The notes under the pieces: model-generated
The model's input: only the letters and a program-made list of their open reading frames with translations
The model's database searches: none
Told to the model about the DNA's origin: nothing
Position numbers and translations under genes: made by a program
DNA from: Aplidium turbinatum
Taxonomy: Eukaryota; Chordata; Ascidiacea; Aplousobranchia; Polyclinidae
Length of the DNA stretch: 64,000 bases
Direction of reading: 5' to 3'
Assembly (NCBI GenBank): GCA_918807975.1
Contig: OU964918.1
Location: forward strand, 58,326,477-58,390,476
Shown: positions 22,801 through 33,519 of the stretch, piece after piece
Layout: every line of letters begins with the position of its first letter
Numbering within the stretch: the stretch's first letter is position 1

Positions 22801-24559
22801 GGGCGAAGCTGCCATTAAGGCCGTAACACGATTTTTAAAGAAGATAAATGGCATATTATTACCATCGTAACCAATCAAGGCCGCCTTATCGAAAAACGTC
22901 CTACTATTCTGGTATTCAAAAAAGCAATTCTGTTGTTGAGAACTCGATTTAGCGGGAGAAGACAAGCTATATCCCTTAAGGGGCTGAGGGGGCTCAGTCA
23001 CATGCACAGCCCGATCACGATCCTCACAAACGTTAAAATCAGAAGACGCGATACGCCTCTCACAACCACCCAAATTACGTGTAGCTGGGCGATCAAAAAC
23101 TAGCGGCGCAGAAAACTGTGAAGGGGGCAAAGCATTACTGCTATCAGCGGCCCCGTGACCTGTACGCTCTGGGGGAAGAGTTCGACTAAAATTCGCAGGC
23201 TTTGGCTTTAGATCCTTCGGAAGATCCTTAGCTGCGGCCCCGAGACCTCCTGAAACAGTTTGAAAACGTGTGGATTGCACTGGTCCACTTACAGATTGAA
23301 CAGGCGTCTGGAAAAGGTTAGGTAAATTAAACTGCGAATGATGTTCACTTCTGGAATGCCTAGAAGATCCCTTCTTAGAGCTACGCCGGGAGCCCACCTC
23401 TGATCGATATTCAGCTAAAGCTACCTCCTTACGTTGTTCAGCCCTCAACTGGGCGTCTTTGAGTGCGAACTCAGCAGCTCTCACTTCGGCGTCCGCTCTC
23501 GCGGCAGCCTCAGCTCGTATGGCCTCAGCTCTGGCGGCGGCCTCAGCAGCTCTCGCTTCGGCCTCAGCTCTCGCAGTGGCCTCAGCAGCTCTCGCTTCGG
23601 CCTCGGCTTGTATCTGGAGCTCCTCTCGTCTTAGCTGCAGGTTAATTTGTGCAACTATCCGTGACGAGCTCTCAGACATCCTAGTGCTTACATTTGAAGC
23701 GCTATCCTCAGGATGTATGTCAGCGTCCAACATATCTGAGAACTCTCTTACTTTTTCTTCGAAGTTATTTTTTAACGAGTTAAATTCGGGATCTACCCTA
23801 TCACGAAGTTCTGCCAAGATTGCAGAGTTAAAAATTTTAGTCAAAAGAGCATGGAAATGCCGTAAATCCTCTTCCAAAGTAGAGAACTTAGATCTAAAAA
23901 TTAACAGTTCCTGCTTATCACTCAAAGAACCTAGGGCTACAGAAAGTTCCCCAATTTGAGTCAAAATATCCCTTCTAAGATGCCGGGCCTCTCGAACTGA
24001 CTTAGCCTCATCGTTACTGGGTCCCTCCCCAGAATGGCCTGCCCGACCGCAAAGAACATCATCAGGCCTAAACTCAGTCGAGTCTACGGCGGTCGAGTCC
24101 CTGTCGCCACCGAATGTAGACATATTAATTGTTGGGGCTAAATTTACCAAATTAAAAAATTAAGTTACACAAACACACAAAATTATTACAGTAGTTATAA
24201 AAAACTTAACTGCAAAGACCGTAAAAATACACAAAAGAATTTAAATGCACGATACCGTAGCTGTACGAGTATATGAAGTCCAAAAGTCCACAAAACTTGC
24301 TTGGATTCTTCGACTTGAATCTTCAAGCACAGATCGATTGTCTTTAATCTTCTTTCTTGCCAATGAATGTCAAAGTTGTTTTCCTTCAGAACCAACAAAG
24401 AAACGCCTTTAATTTTTAGCTTGAAGTTCTTCAGTACCAACTGAGAAGAAATGTCTTTAATTTTCTTTTGCTTCTGTAGACTACCAACCAACAAGATCTT
24501 CTTTTAGTATTTCTTTGCTTCTGTAGCCTACCAACCAACAACTACGTCTTTATTATTTA

Positions 24560-25154
24560 TGGTCACAGCGGTAAACCATAATTCTTCGTGGGAAAATTGT
24601 AACATAAAATTCCCGGATCCGTTCGTCTGCATGTAATGACCGAAAAAGAAACACTCTTTCGAAACGTCTATTCAAAAAGTGTATTCCTGTAAAATTAGCC
24701 CGTGGCTATCGAAATCGGGATGCAACACCGTACACCACTAAAATTGTCACTACAGAACAGATTACTTGGATAAAGACGGAATTTTTGTCCAGCTAGCAAG
24801 CACTAAGCAAACAGTTAAATGTGCGACTAACTCTCAAGCAACCATTTCACGAATGACCAGAATAGATAGCAATATCTCAAACTCACGTTCGCAGTACTGT
24901 GACGCAATAGTGAAAGACATTGTCACGCAATTCAAACAGGTGTTCAAAGCTGGTGATCCAATATTTCATGTTTAAACAGGTTTGACACTGAAACAGGTTT
25001 AAACAGGTTTAAACAGGTTTGACACAAGTCGTACGAACGATGGTGCAATCTCTGCTCATGTTTAGGAAAAATTCCATGACGTAATACGCTAAGATTCAGT
25101 AGACCTGAACGGTTTTTATATGACGTTTGATTAGGTGAACAATTGTCTGGAACA
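24560..25154 (-). repeat. 5' LTR of the BEL/Pao copy
   Basis: 595 bp, near-identical to 19252-19846, bounded on its outer side by the target duplication CCGAG. On the minus strand it lies upstream of the long gag-pol frame and so would carry the promoter. Confidence 0.9.
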
Positions 25155-25220
25155 CCGAGTTTGCCGCATGATTGATAAATTACGAAATATAATAATGGTT
25201 TGTGCTTTATTTGTGTATTA

Positions 25221-25946
25221 CAGTGATTCTCAAACTGCACGTCGCAACGCCCGGTTGCGTCGTTTGAAATTTCAAAGGTTTGGTTTTCAAACTACAAAAC
25301 AAAATCACATAAATGAGTTTAAACTATTGATTATGTTCAACTTAATTCTTTTCAGACAGCAGATTGTTGATCAATACTTAACTTAGAAATGCAAACACAG
25401 TTTTGCAATGACTGTGATTATAACGAATTAATATTGAATAGCCTACAAATGAAAAAAGTGTAATGTTGCACAGACTTCGACAACTACAACATGACTCCGA
25501 CAGTAAGTCGATTGAACTTATAATTGTAATAACGTAATAGATGTCAGAATGTAAGAAGAATGGCGCAACACTGCCAAGGAAGCCTATTTAAAGGCGGCCA
25601 ATTATGACGTCATAAAAAGCGCGCAAAGCAAAATGCGAGACACCGGTAAGAGCGAATTCCCACACAAAATTAAGAGTGCAACGGTGCGGTTCCAATAGGC
25701 CTACATCACAAAAAGGAGAAGTTCTTTGTAACGATCGCAAATTCTATTAATTTTTGATAAAATTTACAGAAAAACAATAACTCAGCATACAGATTAGCCT
25801 ACTGATGTTTGATCCTGTGTGCCAACATATAGCTCATAACCATTATGAGACACAAGATACCAAAACTTCAGAAAAACATATTTTTAGGGGTCCGCTTGGA
25901 AGGCACCAAAAGATGTCTGCTAAGACAAAAAGTTTGAGAACCACTG
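25221..25946. mobile_element. hAT-type non-autonomous element
   Basis: CAGTGATTCTCAAACT at the left and AGTTTGAGAACCACTG at the right are inverted hAT-type ends about 726 bp apart. No clear 8-bp duplication remains, so it is old or rearranged. It carries no transposase that I can recognise. Confidence 0.5.
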
Positions 25947-26150
25947 CTCTAAATCTATTGTCGAGCTCGCGTGAAATGGCACAAAACAGGCGATTTTTAG
26001 TTATAAAAGGTTCCACTGAAACGATGAGTGCTTTGCAAGAACAACGAGGATTGTGTTTCTTGAGGCTGGTATGTAAAAGGAAGATGCAAGCGAACGCTAA
26101 TCTGCTGCGCGGAAAACGATCCCTATGGGGTCACGACCTCCAGGTTGAAA

Positions 26151-26445
26151 ATTAGTGTTTTAGACATTGAGCCACTGCAGAGTTTATTTTCACTCAGTAA
26201 ATCAGTAAGCAACCATGCGTAAGTAGGCCCAACTCTGCCATAATATAAATAAGTCAAATACGTCCATATCATTCCTATTTGTCGGATATCGTGATGACTT
26301 TCTTAATTAAATTCGAATTTGGTTTCAAAAATATAAAAAGGAAATTAATTTTCATTCCCAACTTCAAGCAAGCCATTAGTCAACGTTATAAATAAATTTT
26401 ATTTTAAATAACGAAGATAATTTTTAAAGTTTACACTATTAGTTC
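26151..26445. other. Intergenic stretch, nothing recognised
   Basis: AT-rich DNA of about 300 bp between repeat remnants. No open frame, terminal repeat or RNA structure stands out. Confidence 0.5.
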
Positions 26446-26835
26446 CAGTGGCGTACGCAACTGGGGGGGGGGGGGGGGCAGTATTCGGTAATTTCCATAT
26501 AAAAAAATGTTTTGTCAGCGTTGTTGTGATTTTGTAGTGCAAACATGTTATTTCTTAGGAGTGGTCTTGGCTAGCAGGGTACTGTCTCCCATACTCCCCG
26601 GTCGGGAGGTCACAGCTGTTTAAGAGCCCACTGATTTAAGTTTATTTGGCTATTAAGAATAACAAAAAATTATGCAAATACAAAAGATCAATACTCAATA
26701 GCTTAAATCGCGTAAGGCTGTATTTACCTCTTCTAAAGCCCCGGTGGAGAGATCTGCTTTTGTTTAGGCGCCTATCCATATTCATATCATTTAGTATAAA
26801 GCGTTTTTTTTGGTTATTGAAATAAAAAGTGTGAC

Positions 26836-28351
26836 CGGTGGCGGCTCGTGCCATGGGGCTGCAGGGCTGCAGCCCCACCTGAAAGAATAAGAAGAGGGGA
26901 AAATATGTTTTCCTCTGTGTTTGTCCGACCCGGTTACTTTTATCACTTAAGAATTGCGGATCGAAAATTAAAATATTAAAAGTTTCGTTTGGCAACACCG
27001 ACTTTGGGCAAACTGCTCTGCAGCCCGACATTCTGGATTTCAAGCGCTCTGACTGGCTAAAAGTTATCCTTGAAGCTCCACCTCTTTTGGCATTTTACAG
27101 CAATTTTTGAATCTGTTGGGCAGGGCCGGATTTAGACCATGAGAGGCCCTAGGTTATTCCATTTGTGAGGCCCCTCCCTATTTTTGAGCTCAGATTTTCT
27201 CTCTAAACAACATCACATGTCATTGCTTAATGTTAAAAATATGAGTAAATTAAACTCGAATAAAAATATAATTTAGTTAAGGCAGTTTTGGTTTTAATTT
27301 CTTTGATCAAACAACCGTTACAATATTGTAAAGTTTATTTACGAGGACATAAGAAATAGTTACAGCCATCAAATAGAGTAAGACTAGGCTACCAAATTTG
27401 TTTTCTAGTTTTCGTTAAAGCAAAATCATGCAAAAGTTCATCAAAATTTATCTGTTTTAGTTTGTCACTCTCAATGCACAGAATGCTCAGCGCGGACAAC
27501 CTTTCTTGAAACATTGTCGATCTCAGTTTAATTTTGATGCTTTTTGAGCCTTGAGAAAGATCTCTCTCCTACGGTAAGCTTCCAGAAGAATGCGCGTAAT
27601 AATTGCCTTTATCATTATGCAAACGACGAAATAATGACTGTTTGCAACGTGGTTGAAACCAATTGTGTATAGAATTTTCTACTCTGAAAAGCTTGATATA
27701 TATATAGGCCTAGCCTACTATAGGTAGGGCTTTAAACTTGTCAAGTTTTTAAAAGAATTCAAACTTCGAAACCGAATTTCGAGGCCCCTGGACGTTGAGG
27801 CCCTAGGCTTCAGCCTGCCTAGCCTATTGGTAAATCCGGCCCTGCTGTTGGGGCTGCATGGAAAACAGCCCCGCCTAACCGAATAACTTTACAGACTTTT
27901 TAAAGTTAGTTTTTATTTCGCAGAGTAGCGATGAGCCATGAATGTAGAAGTGTTAGCTGTAGAGTTAGGGTATTCAACAGGTTATAGGAAGTGCTAGCCC
28001 AGCCTAGGGCATCTCAAAATCACTTGAACTTTGTATGCAACGGCTAGGCTAGTCAAGACTAAGCTCAATACTAGTAAAGTTTGTCTCCAAAGCAATACTG
28101 TTAGTTTTTTTTTATATACAGCTTTAGGAATACATCAACTTTTCAACAAAGTTTGAATGCATTTTTTCAAAATTTGGGGTAAAAACATGCTCAGAACGCA
28201 CCAAATTTAATGCAATTTTTCAAATTTTTTTGGGGGTCACCCCCCAGACCCCCCGCGAAGTCGTTCGCCTTCGGCAAACTCAGCGACGGGCTTCGCCCCT
28301 CGGACTATTTATTGCAGCCCCACTGCTCACAAACAGCACCAGCCGCCACTG
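26836..28351. mobile_element. hAT-type element with exact 8-bp target duplication, host of a second one
   Basis: CGGTGGCGGCTCGTGC at the left is inverted as GCACCAGCCGCCACTG at the right. AGTGTGAC flanks both sides (26828-26835 and 28352-28359). Total length is 1516 bp, of which 724 bp is a nested insertion at 27121-27844. Subterminal sequence repeats GCTGCAGGGCTGCAGCCCC-type palindromes. No transposase was recognised. Confidence 0.85.
27121..27844. mobile_element. hAT-type element nested in another, exact 8-bp target duplication
   Basis: CAGGGCCGGATTTA opens and TAAATCCGGCCCTG closes the element. CTGTTGGG lies on both sides (27113-27120 and 27845-27852). Sequence just inside the ends is also inverted (GAGAGGCCCTAGG and CCCTAGGC). 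724 bp, no intact frame. It is the youngest layer of this nest. Confidence 0.85.
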
Positions 28352-28359
28352 AGTGTGAC

Positions 28360-29430
28360 AATACTGGTACAAAAGCTCGATTTATCATGGCTGAGGCTGC
28401 ATCCATCGGGTTTTGGATATTTGATTATTGTGGTTGTGATAGTAAGTTATAATGCAAAATAATGATAAGCTTGTGATACAAATGCTGCCTTGCAATTTCA
28501 CAATGCAAGCTTAGCACTTAACAGCGTGTGGAATATTATTGCCAACTTTGCGGTGTTCTCGCAAACTTGATATTTTTTGAGTTTGCGTATTTTTTTAGAT
28601 TTGCGAGTTACTTACTTTTGGGCTTGTTTTTTTAAGTAGCTTGTTTAGTTTTTGGGCTTAATTTTGAGACTGAAATTGAAAATGTTTTGCTGCAGTCAAT
28701 ATTCTGCCATTTCTTATTTTTTCCTGTTTTCAAATAATGTTGCATGAAAATACGTCACAGTATTGCAGTGCAGAGAGCATACGCCACCACCGTTTTGGGA
28801 AAGTTTTCAGGTCTGTGGAAACAAAAATTGCAATGACAAGGTTGGGCGTAAAACTACTTAGTAGCCTACCAATTTTTTTTTTTTTTTTAATAATGCGGCC
28901 GCGTTGTCGTTGAAAGTTTTGTATTTGGCTCGCTAGTAGAAAAGGTTGCACATGCCTGGTTTAGACTTTAGGAAAAAAAACTGCTTTTTTTGTTTTCTTA
29001 CTGCTACAAAAGCTGGATATTTCATAGCTTTATAAGCTTCATCCATCTGTTTTGTATTGTTGATCATCATTTCAAATGACTATTTTAAATCAGCAAAACA
29101 ACTAAATCTATGCTATTCTGTTAGAGTTTATAGAGGAAATAATAGGCTACTACCTTCTCGATTTCTTGGAAAGTGTCTTTCAATGGTTGATACAATAACA
29201 GACTTGTTTAACTTTAAATGATCGGGAAACGGCGAAAATGTTCGATATTGGCAGCCAGAAGTGTTGACAGGGGTTATTTAGCGTACACTTTTGCATCAGA
29301 GATGATTTTATTAATTCAATTTTTTTTAGGGGAGTGGGGGTTTGCATTCAGAAGAAAACCTCACAATGCCAATTTTTTTACCTTCTTTATGTTGAAGTAT
29401 TTTACATTCAACGGAGCGTCTTAGTTCTTG
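28360..29430. other. Repeat-derived stretch, no gene seen
   Basis: AT-rich DNA with poly-T and poly-A runs. The open frames (for example 28730-28951 on the minus strand and 29218-29424 on the plus strand) have low-complexity translations with no family resemblance. Confidence 0.4.
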
Positions 29431-29439
29431 TTTAGACAA

Positions 29440-29650
29440 ACACTGCGTCACTTTTTCCTTGCTTTTAGCTTTTGTATTTCAAGAGTTCAGTTTGTATTTA
29501 TTTCTGACCATCACAACGGAAAACAATATAGCCTATGCCAAACATAGCAGTGGTCTAAACAAAGGTAGAAGCGACAAAACGCGGACGTTACAACGTGTAT
29601 GATAGAAAAGCAGAACAATTAGTTTAAAATATGGCACGGTCGCAACACCT
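29440..29650 (-). repeat. Dispersed retroposon 3' end (TCAGAAATAAA / CTGAACT family)
   Basis: On the minus strand this contains GTTTTGTCGCTTCTACC, GCTATGTTTGGCATA and GTGATGGTCAGAAATAAA, then a CTGAACT tail. Related copies lie at 41190-41303 (+), 57025-57124 (+) and 61780-61832 plus 63069-63180 (-, split by an insertion). The shared 3' tail suggests a LINE or SINE end. Confidence 0.6.
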
Positions 29651-29738
29651 TATTAAGATTTTTTTAAATTTCGAAAAAAATGAAGAGAAAAAAAGGCAAG
29701 TGAAATTTTTATAACATTTTATAACTTATGAGTAAAAA

Positions 29739-29822
29739 AAGGAGTGATGCAATTGCAAGTTTTAGAGACGGCTTTTTTATTGGTAGGCTACCAGGCGCAA
29801 ATTATCTTCTGAAAACTACCTT
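29739..29822 (+). repeat. Dispersed repeat also present at 2299-2378
   Basis: Shares GTGATGCAATTGCAAGTTTT, TTTTTTATTGGT and AAATTATCTTCTGAA with the interior of the MITE at 2149-2545. Terminal repeats were not located here. Confidence 0.5.
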
Positions 29823-30470
29823 GTTAAGGTATTCTGTAGTTTTGTTCAATTAAACTCTATAGCTTTTCACATTGCTGTATAGTCAAAGATAGAATCCAAA
29901 CAGATTGTGGAGTCAATCTGATGTTTTTGATCCAAATTCACAACCCATAGTTTGAAAACCATTTTAGGCACGGTCACGAAACAATAGAGACCCACTAGTA
30001 AATTTCGATGGGAGGGAAGGAGGCAAGATGGTGCTCACACGGCCCTGTATGGTAGGTCTTCGTTTTAGTTGTGCCTGTATATGTTCAGAGTGCGGTAATT
30101 TTAGTTTAAAATACCGGTACCGTAATAAATTGCATTTCATATTTAAGCTTTCACATAGATATTTGATATGTGCGCTTTGATTAAGCTAATGGCATTGTAT
30201 GTCAATCGAACTATTATAGTTTTTACTTATCCGTTTAGGCCTACTAACATGCTTTTCGTTTTTCATGTTCACACATCTAATAATTCAATCCGTAAATACA
30301 GTGACATGCGCGAAGACCTTGAGACTTTATATTTCCCCAACAGATAGCCCACTCTACTTTAAACCTTGGACAAACTAAAGTAGCATTAGGCTACTCTTGA
30401 TTAAAAAATTGTCAAATTATATCAAATGCCCTCTCCACCAATAACAAAGTCCTGTGTAGGTACGCCACTG

Positions 30471-31139
30471 AATGTACCCTCAATACGCGTGGTTCACTGT
30501 GTTGAGTGAGCCAAATACGTCATCTATGTCAAACATTATGCGAGACGTCAAAAGAGTTATGTCATGTTGTTTGTTTTCAACACAAAATTAAATCTATCCA
30601 AATCATTAAACTAACTGAGCACTGTAAATTAAAAAGTTATCGTCAATGCAAGATAAGTACGTTAGGCTAATCTTACATATAACTTACTGGTTAGTATTAC
30701 CAAATGGGCGTCTTTTAATTCGTTTTGTTTCAAAAAGCATTTCGAATGGTCCCGCTTTGAGAAAATTCTACTTACACCACGGGGTGGTACCATGCGCGTT
30801 TTGTAATCTGCAAGTCGCTGCAGTAGATGGAGTATTTTGATCGGTAGACACTTTAACGTAGAACAGTTTTCCTATGAACCAGCTGACTACAGTCATTGTG
30901 ACCGTTGTAGCACTCAACCAGAGAATTGATTCTTGCTTTGAACTTTGTTTGGTATTAAAGAAGAAAAAGAGTAATGGAGTGGTGGAAATCAAGTCCACGT
31001 CATCAAAGTATCGAAGAAATAAATGCAATTGCATTCTGTCTTTAATCTACAACTTTGGTAGAGAGGTGGCTTTCTTCAACTATAGACAGATAAAACCAAG
31101 CAACCACACGACATTTAACACAATACATTAAAGTGAACA
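30471..31139. other. Intergenic stretch, no gene seen
   Basis: No supported coding frame. The overlapping frames at 30768-31034 and 30874-31131 lie on opposite strands of the same sequence and match nothing recognised. Confidence 0.4.
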
Positions 31140-31720
31140 TAAACTATAAACTACGAACGTTTTCGGCCATACACAACACATGGTAGCCCTTCTCAAGTAA
31201 CGAAAATAACTGATCTACGCAATGAATTTTAAAATGAAATGCACAAGAATGAAACGGCAAAGCAGGGGAGAAGGCACATCACATGACGATTAATTACGCG
31301 AGGCAAAAAGCACATCATGTGACAAATTAAGAAAAGACGTTTAGCAGATATGAATCGCCTGCGGCAAACAACTGCGTATTGAGGCGAGGATTGCAGGATT
31401 TTATGAGCAAAGCCTTGTAGACTTTAGCATCAAATTCGGTGAAACATTTACGCACAATTCTAAAAGACTCCAAGAATGGTTTGTTGTTTGAACATGTTTG
31501 GCAATCGAATATATGATCTTTAATGACACTTCTTCTCTTCAAATTAGTTAAATCTAAGTGCTCCCTCACTTTCGTGGCCAAATGCTGCGTGGACAAACCA
31601 ATGTAGGCTATGTACAGTACGCGTCATGCGAACAAGTAAACTTGTTGTGGTATTTACGTCTTGACAACGTCTGGAATTTGTGTTTGGTAGTTACGTCATC
31701 TGCTGCTTGATTAAGAAGCG
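31140..31720 (-). pseudogene. Penelope-like retroelement 3' fragment (GIY-YIG endonuclease tail)
   Basis: The minus-strand frame 31327-31596 reads STQHLATKVREHL, then VIKDHIFDCQTC, FRIVRKC, AKVYKALLIK and NPRLNTQLFAAGDSYLLNVF. That order (IxDH...C, E/KALLIxxxxPxLN) is typical of the C-terminal GIY-YIG domain of Penelope-like elements. Downstream, about 31140-31200, minus-strand GAGAAGGGCTACCATG and GGCCGAAAACGTTCG resemble the 3' region of such elements. The reverse transcriptase is missing, so this is a dead fragment. Confidence 0.6.
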
Positions 31721-31796
31721 CGATGCCTCTGGCATCGCAAGCAATCTTTCCTTTCAACTGCTTTGTCAGAGCGTCGCAGTCTTATGTTTGAAACTA

Positions 31797-32050
31797 ACCA
31801 GCTCAGTGGCCGAGTGGTTTCGCTTACGGCTCTAGTGCTGGTAGATCTGAGATCGATTCCAGGTCGGGTCAAACCGAAGACTTTAAAAACGGTACCGATT
31901 GTGTTCTATTCTGCATAGCGCAGTGAGAATGAGTCGGGTAATAATGTGATAACATCGTAAACCTGATATGAATTAAAAATGAGCCCTGTCGCTAAAAGAC
32001 CTTAGCTGTTGTAGAGCGACAATAAATAAAACCATAACATTATTATATTA
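31797..32050 (+). repeat. tRNA-derived SINE, complete, 15-bp target duplication
   Basis: 254 bp, nearly identical to 4999-5251, with the same A-box (TGGCCGAGTGG), B-box-like GAGATCGATTCC, body and ATT tail. TTATGTTTGAAACTA flanks it at 31782-31796 and 32051-32065. The close match between copies indicates recent activity of this SINE family. Confidence 0.9.
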
Positions 32051-32114
32051 TTATGTTTGAAACTATATGTTACAGTAGAAGTTTGTGTTGTATGCCTACT
32101 ATGTTACCTATTGC

Positions 32115-32618
32115 CAGAGATGTACGTATACGCCGCATACTTGCGGCGTAGACTTTTTGTTTGCGCTAACGCTTGCGGCCACATTTTTTTGGATAGTTTG
32201 CGCTTGAGGCTACGCCGTAAAGTTTTCGCGGTTTTTTAGCGCATAGCGTCAACGCATACTTTTTAATGTATTTTTTTCGCTACAACACGCCAATACCTTC
32301 CAGCGCTGCAGTTGAAAGAATGCTTTCAATGGGCAAAGACATATTGGAACCAAAACACAGCAAAATGTGAGATGGACACTTTTAGACGCTTGTGTTTCTT
32401 CGTGGAAATTCAAAATAAAACTTGTTTGTTTCGAGTGGTTTATACCGTGTGAATGTTTGGCACCTAGCAAACAAAATTAGTTTGCGCTAGTGTATGCGCT
32501 AACGCTGACGCCGCCAACTTTTTTTACAAGTTACGTTGACGCATACGGCGTATGGTTTTTCGAACGTTTGCGTTTACGCTGACGGCGTCAATATTTTTTG
32601 TATGCGCGTACATCACTG
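32115..32618. mobile_element. hAT element, internally deleted, retaining a transposase C-terminal remnant
   Basis: CAGAGATGTACGTATACG opens and CGTACATCACTG closes the element, with CCTATTGC on both sides (32107-32114 and 32619-32626). In the interior (about 32280-32370, plus strand) the translation YNTPIPSSAAVERMLSMGKD then ILEPKHSKM matches the hATC dimerisation region of hAT transposases, followed by a stop. Subterminal sequence is full of GCGCTAACGC / GACGCCGTC-type repeats. 504 bp. Confidence 0.85.
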
Positions 32619-32814
32619 CCTATTGCTATTAGTTTGTCTTTAGTTCTTATTGTTTTGTGTTTCTATATTTCAGTGAATAAAAGCCTCAATTGGTCATTAA
32701 ATGTTTCATCACACTTGTACACGACATTGAAACAAAGACAGGACATTTCAAGTGAAACAGAAATGTTTCAATTAAAAGCTAGCAAACAATTTATATATTT
32801 AGTCGCCATCTCCG

Positions 32815-33140
32815 CTTGCAGCAGATTGCGCATCAACTTGGGTGACCTGTTTCCATGAGTCACGGTTCTTAGCTAGCTCGCCTAGTGCAGTAAAATTGAG
32901 TTCGTTCCATGCCTGGATGTTGCTACGTCATCTCATTGGTGGTCTGCCTCTATCTCTTTTTCCGTTAACTTTAACTTCCATGCAGATTTTGCTGACTCCG
33001 TATTTTAACTTTTTATTGTGGCCGAAAAGTTTAGAATTTTTGTATTTATTGTTGCTGCAATTGGGTGTAGCTTCGTTATAGTCAATAGGTCTTCTATTTT
33101 CATGTGGTCAAGTAGCCTTTTGTTGGTCATGCTTCTCATA
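32815..33140 (-). pseudogene. LINE 3'-end fragment (RTE/Jockey-like C-terminus)
   Basis: The minus strand translates to MTNKRLLDHMKIEDLL, then CMEVKVNGKRDRGRPPMR (a stop where Trp is usual), then SNIQAWNELNFTALGELAKN and RDSWKQVTQVDAQSAAS. The pattern xGKRxRGRPxxRW...W...L....LAxxRxxW is characteristic of the end of LINE ORF2. Only this 3' fragment is present. Confidence 0.7.
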
Positions 33141-33519
33141 ATGTGATTTTGGAAAGTGGTGAGTTTTTTCATTGTTGTGGAGATTTAAATTATACATTCT
33201 AGACGATTTGTAAAACGTAAGTGTAGAACATTTTTAATTTTAGTTTGATTGGAAGTCTTATGGAGGTTAAAATCTTCTTATTCTTCTCAAATGCTTTCCA
33301 GTGCCCAGCCTAAACAAGTTTATACCATCAGTTAAAAACCAACTTTTCTGTAGGCTAGAAAAGCTAACACTTTTTGATCCTCAAAGAGGCCTGATCTGGC
33401 CCTCCTTCACATTTCCATTAATCCTAATTTATGCATGCCCAACATTGCCGATGTAGCCTAAATAAAATGTGGTTGAGTGAGCGAAGCGAGTGAAAACTTT
33501 ACAAAATTGGAAAAAAGTA

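Larger units (their letters stand above)
19252..25154 (-). mobile_element. BEL/Pao LTR retrotransposon, broken, recently inserted
   Basis: Two 595-bp LTRs (19252-19846 and 24560-25154) are almost identical. Each runs TGTTCCAG to TGTGACCA on the minus strand, and CCGAG on both sides is a 5-bp target duplication. Between them one long minus-strand frame (20155-24150) carries, in order, a gag-like region with an Ala/Glu-rich coiled coil and Cys-rich knuckles, a protease-like region, part of a BEL/Pao reverse transcriptase, and the DUF5641-type C-terminal pol segment. The pol core is much shorter than in complete family members, so the copy is broken, with at least one large break. The near-identity of the LTRs points to a young insertion, most likely mobilised by an intact relative. 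Confidence 0.9.
19214..26150. mobile_element. Old hAT-like element, possibly the host of the BEL insertion
   Basis: CAGCGGTTCCCAACCAGAGG at 19214 is a hAT-type end. A possible partner end lies at about 26125-26150 (GGTCACGACCTCCAGGTTG then AAAATTAGTG). No 8-bp duplication was found, so the pairing is uncertain. The BEL/Pao copy sits just inside the left end. Confidence 0.3.
26446..30470. mobile_element. Possible large hAT-type host element, ends only
   Basis: CAGTGGCGTAC followed by a long G-run at 26446 and GGTACGCCACTG ending at 30470 are inverted and hAT-like. The flanking 8-mers (ATTAGTTC and AATGTACC) do not match, so these may be ends of two different insertions of one family. A nested pair occupies 26836-28351. 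Confidence 0.3.

Noticed and set aside
23434-23959. Plus-strand open frames rich in Ala/Ser/Leu
   Set aside because: They are antisense shadows of the Ala/Glu-rich gag-like region of the BEL/Pao element.
26642-27043. 133-codon minus-strand frame
   Set aside because: Spans the edge of a hAT-type element (26836) and unique AT-rich DNA; composition and lack of similarity argue against a gene.
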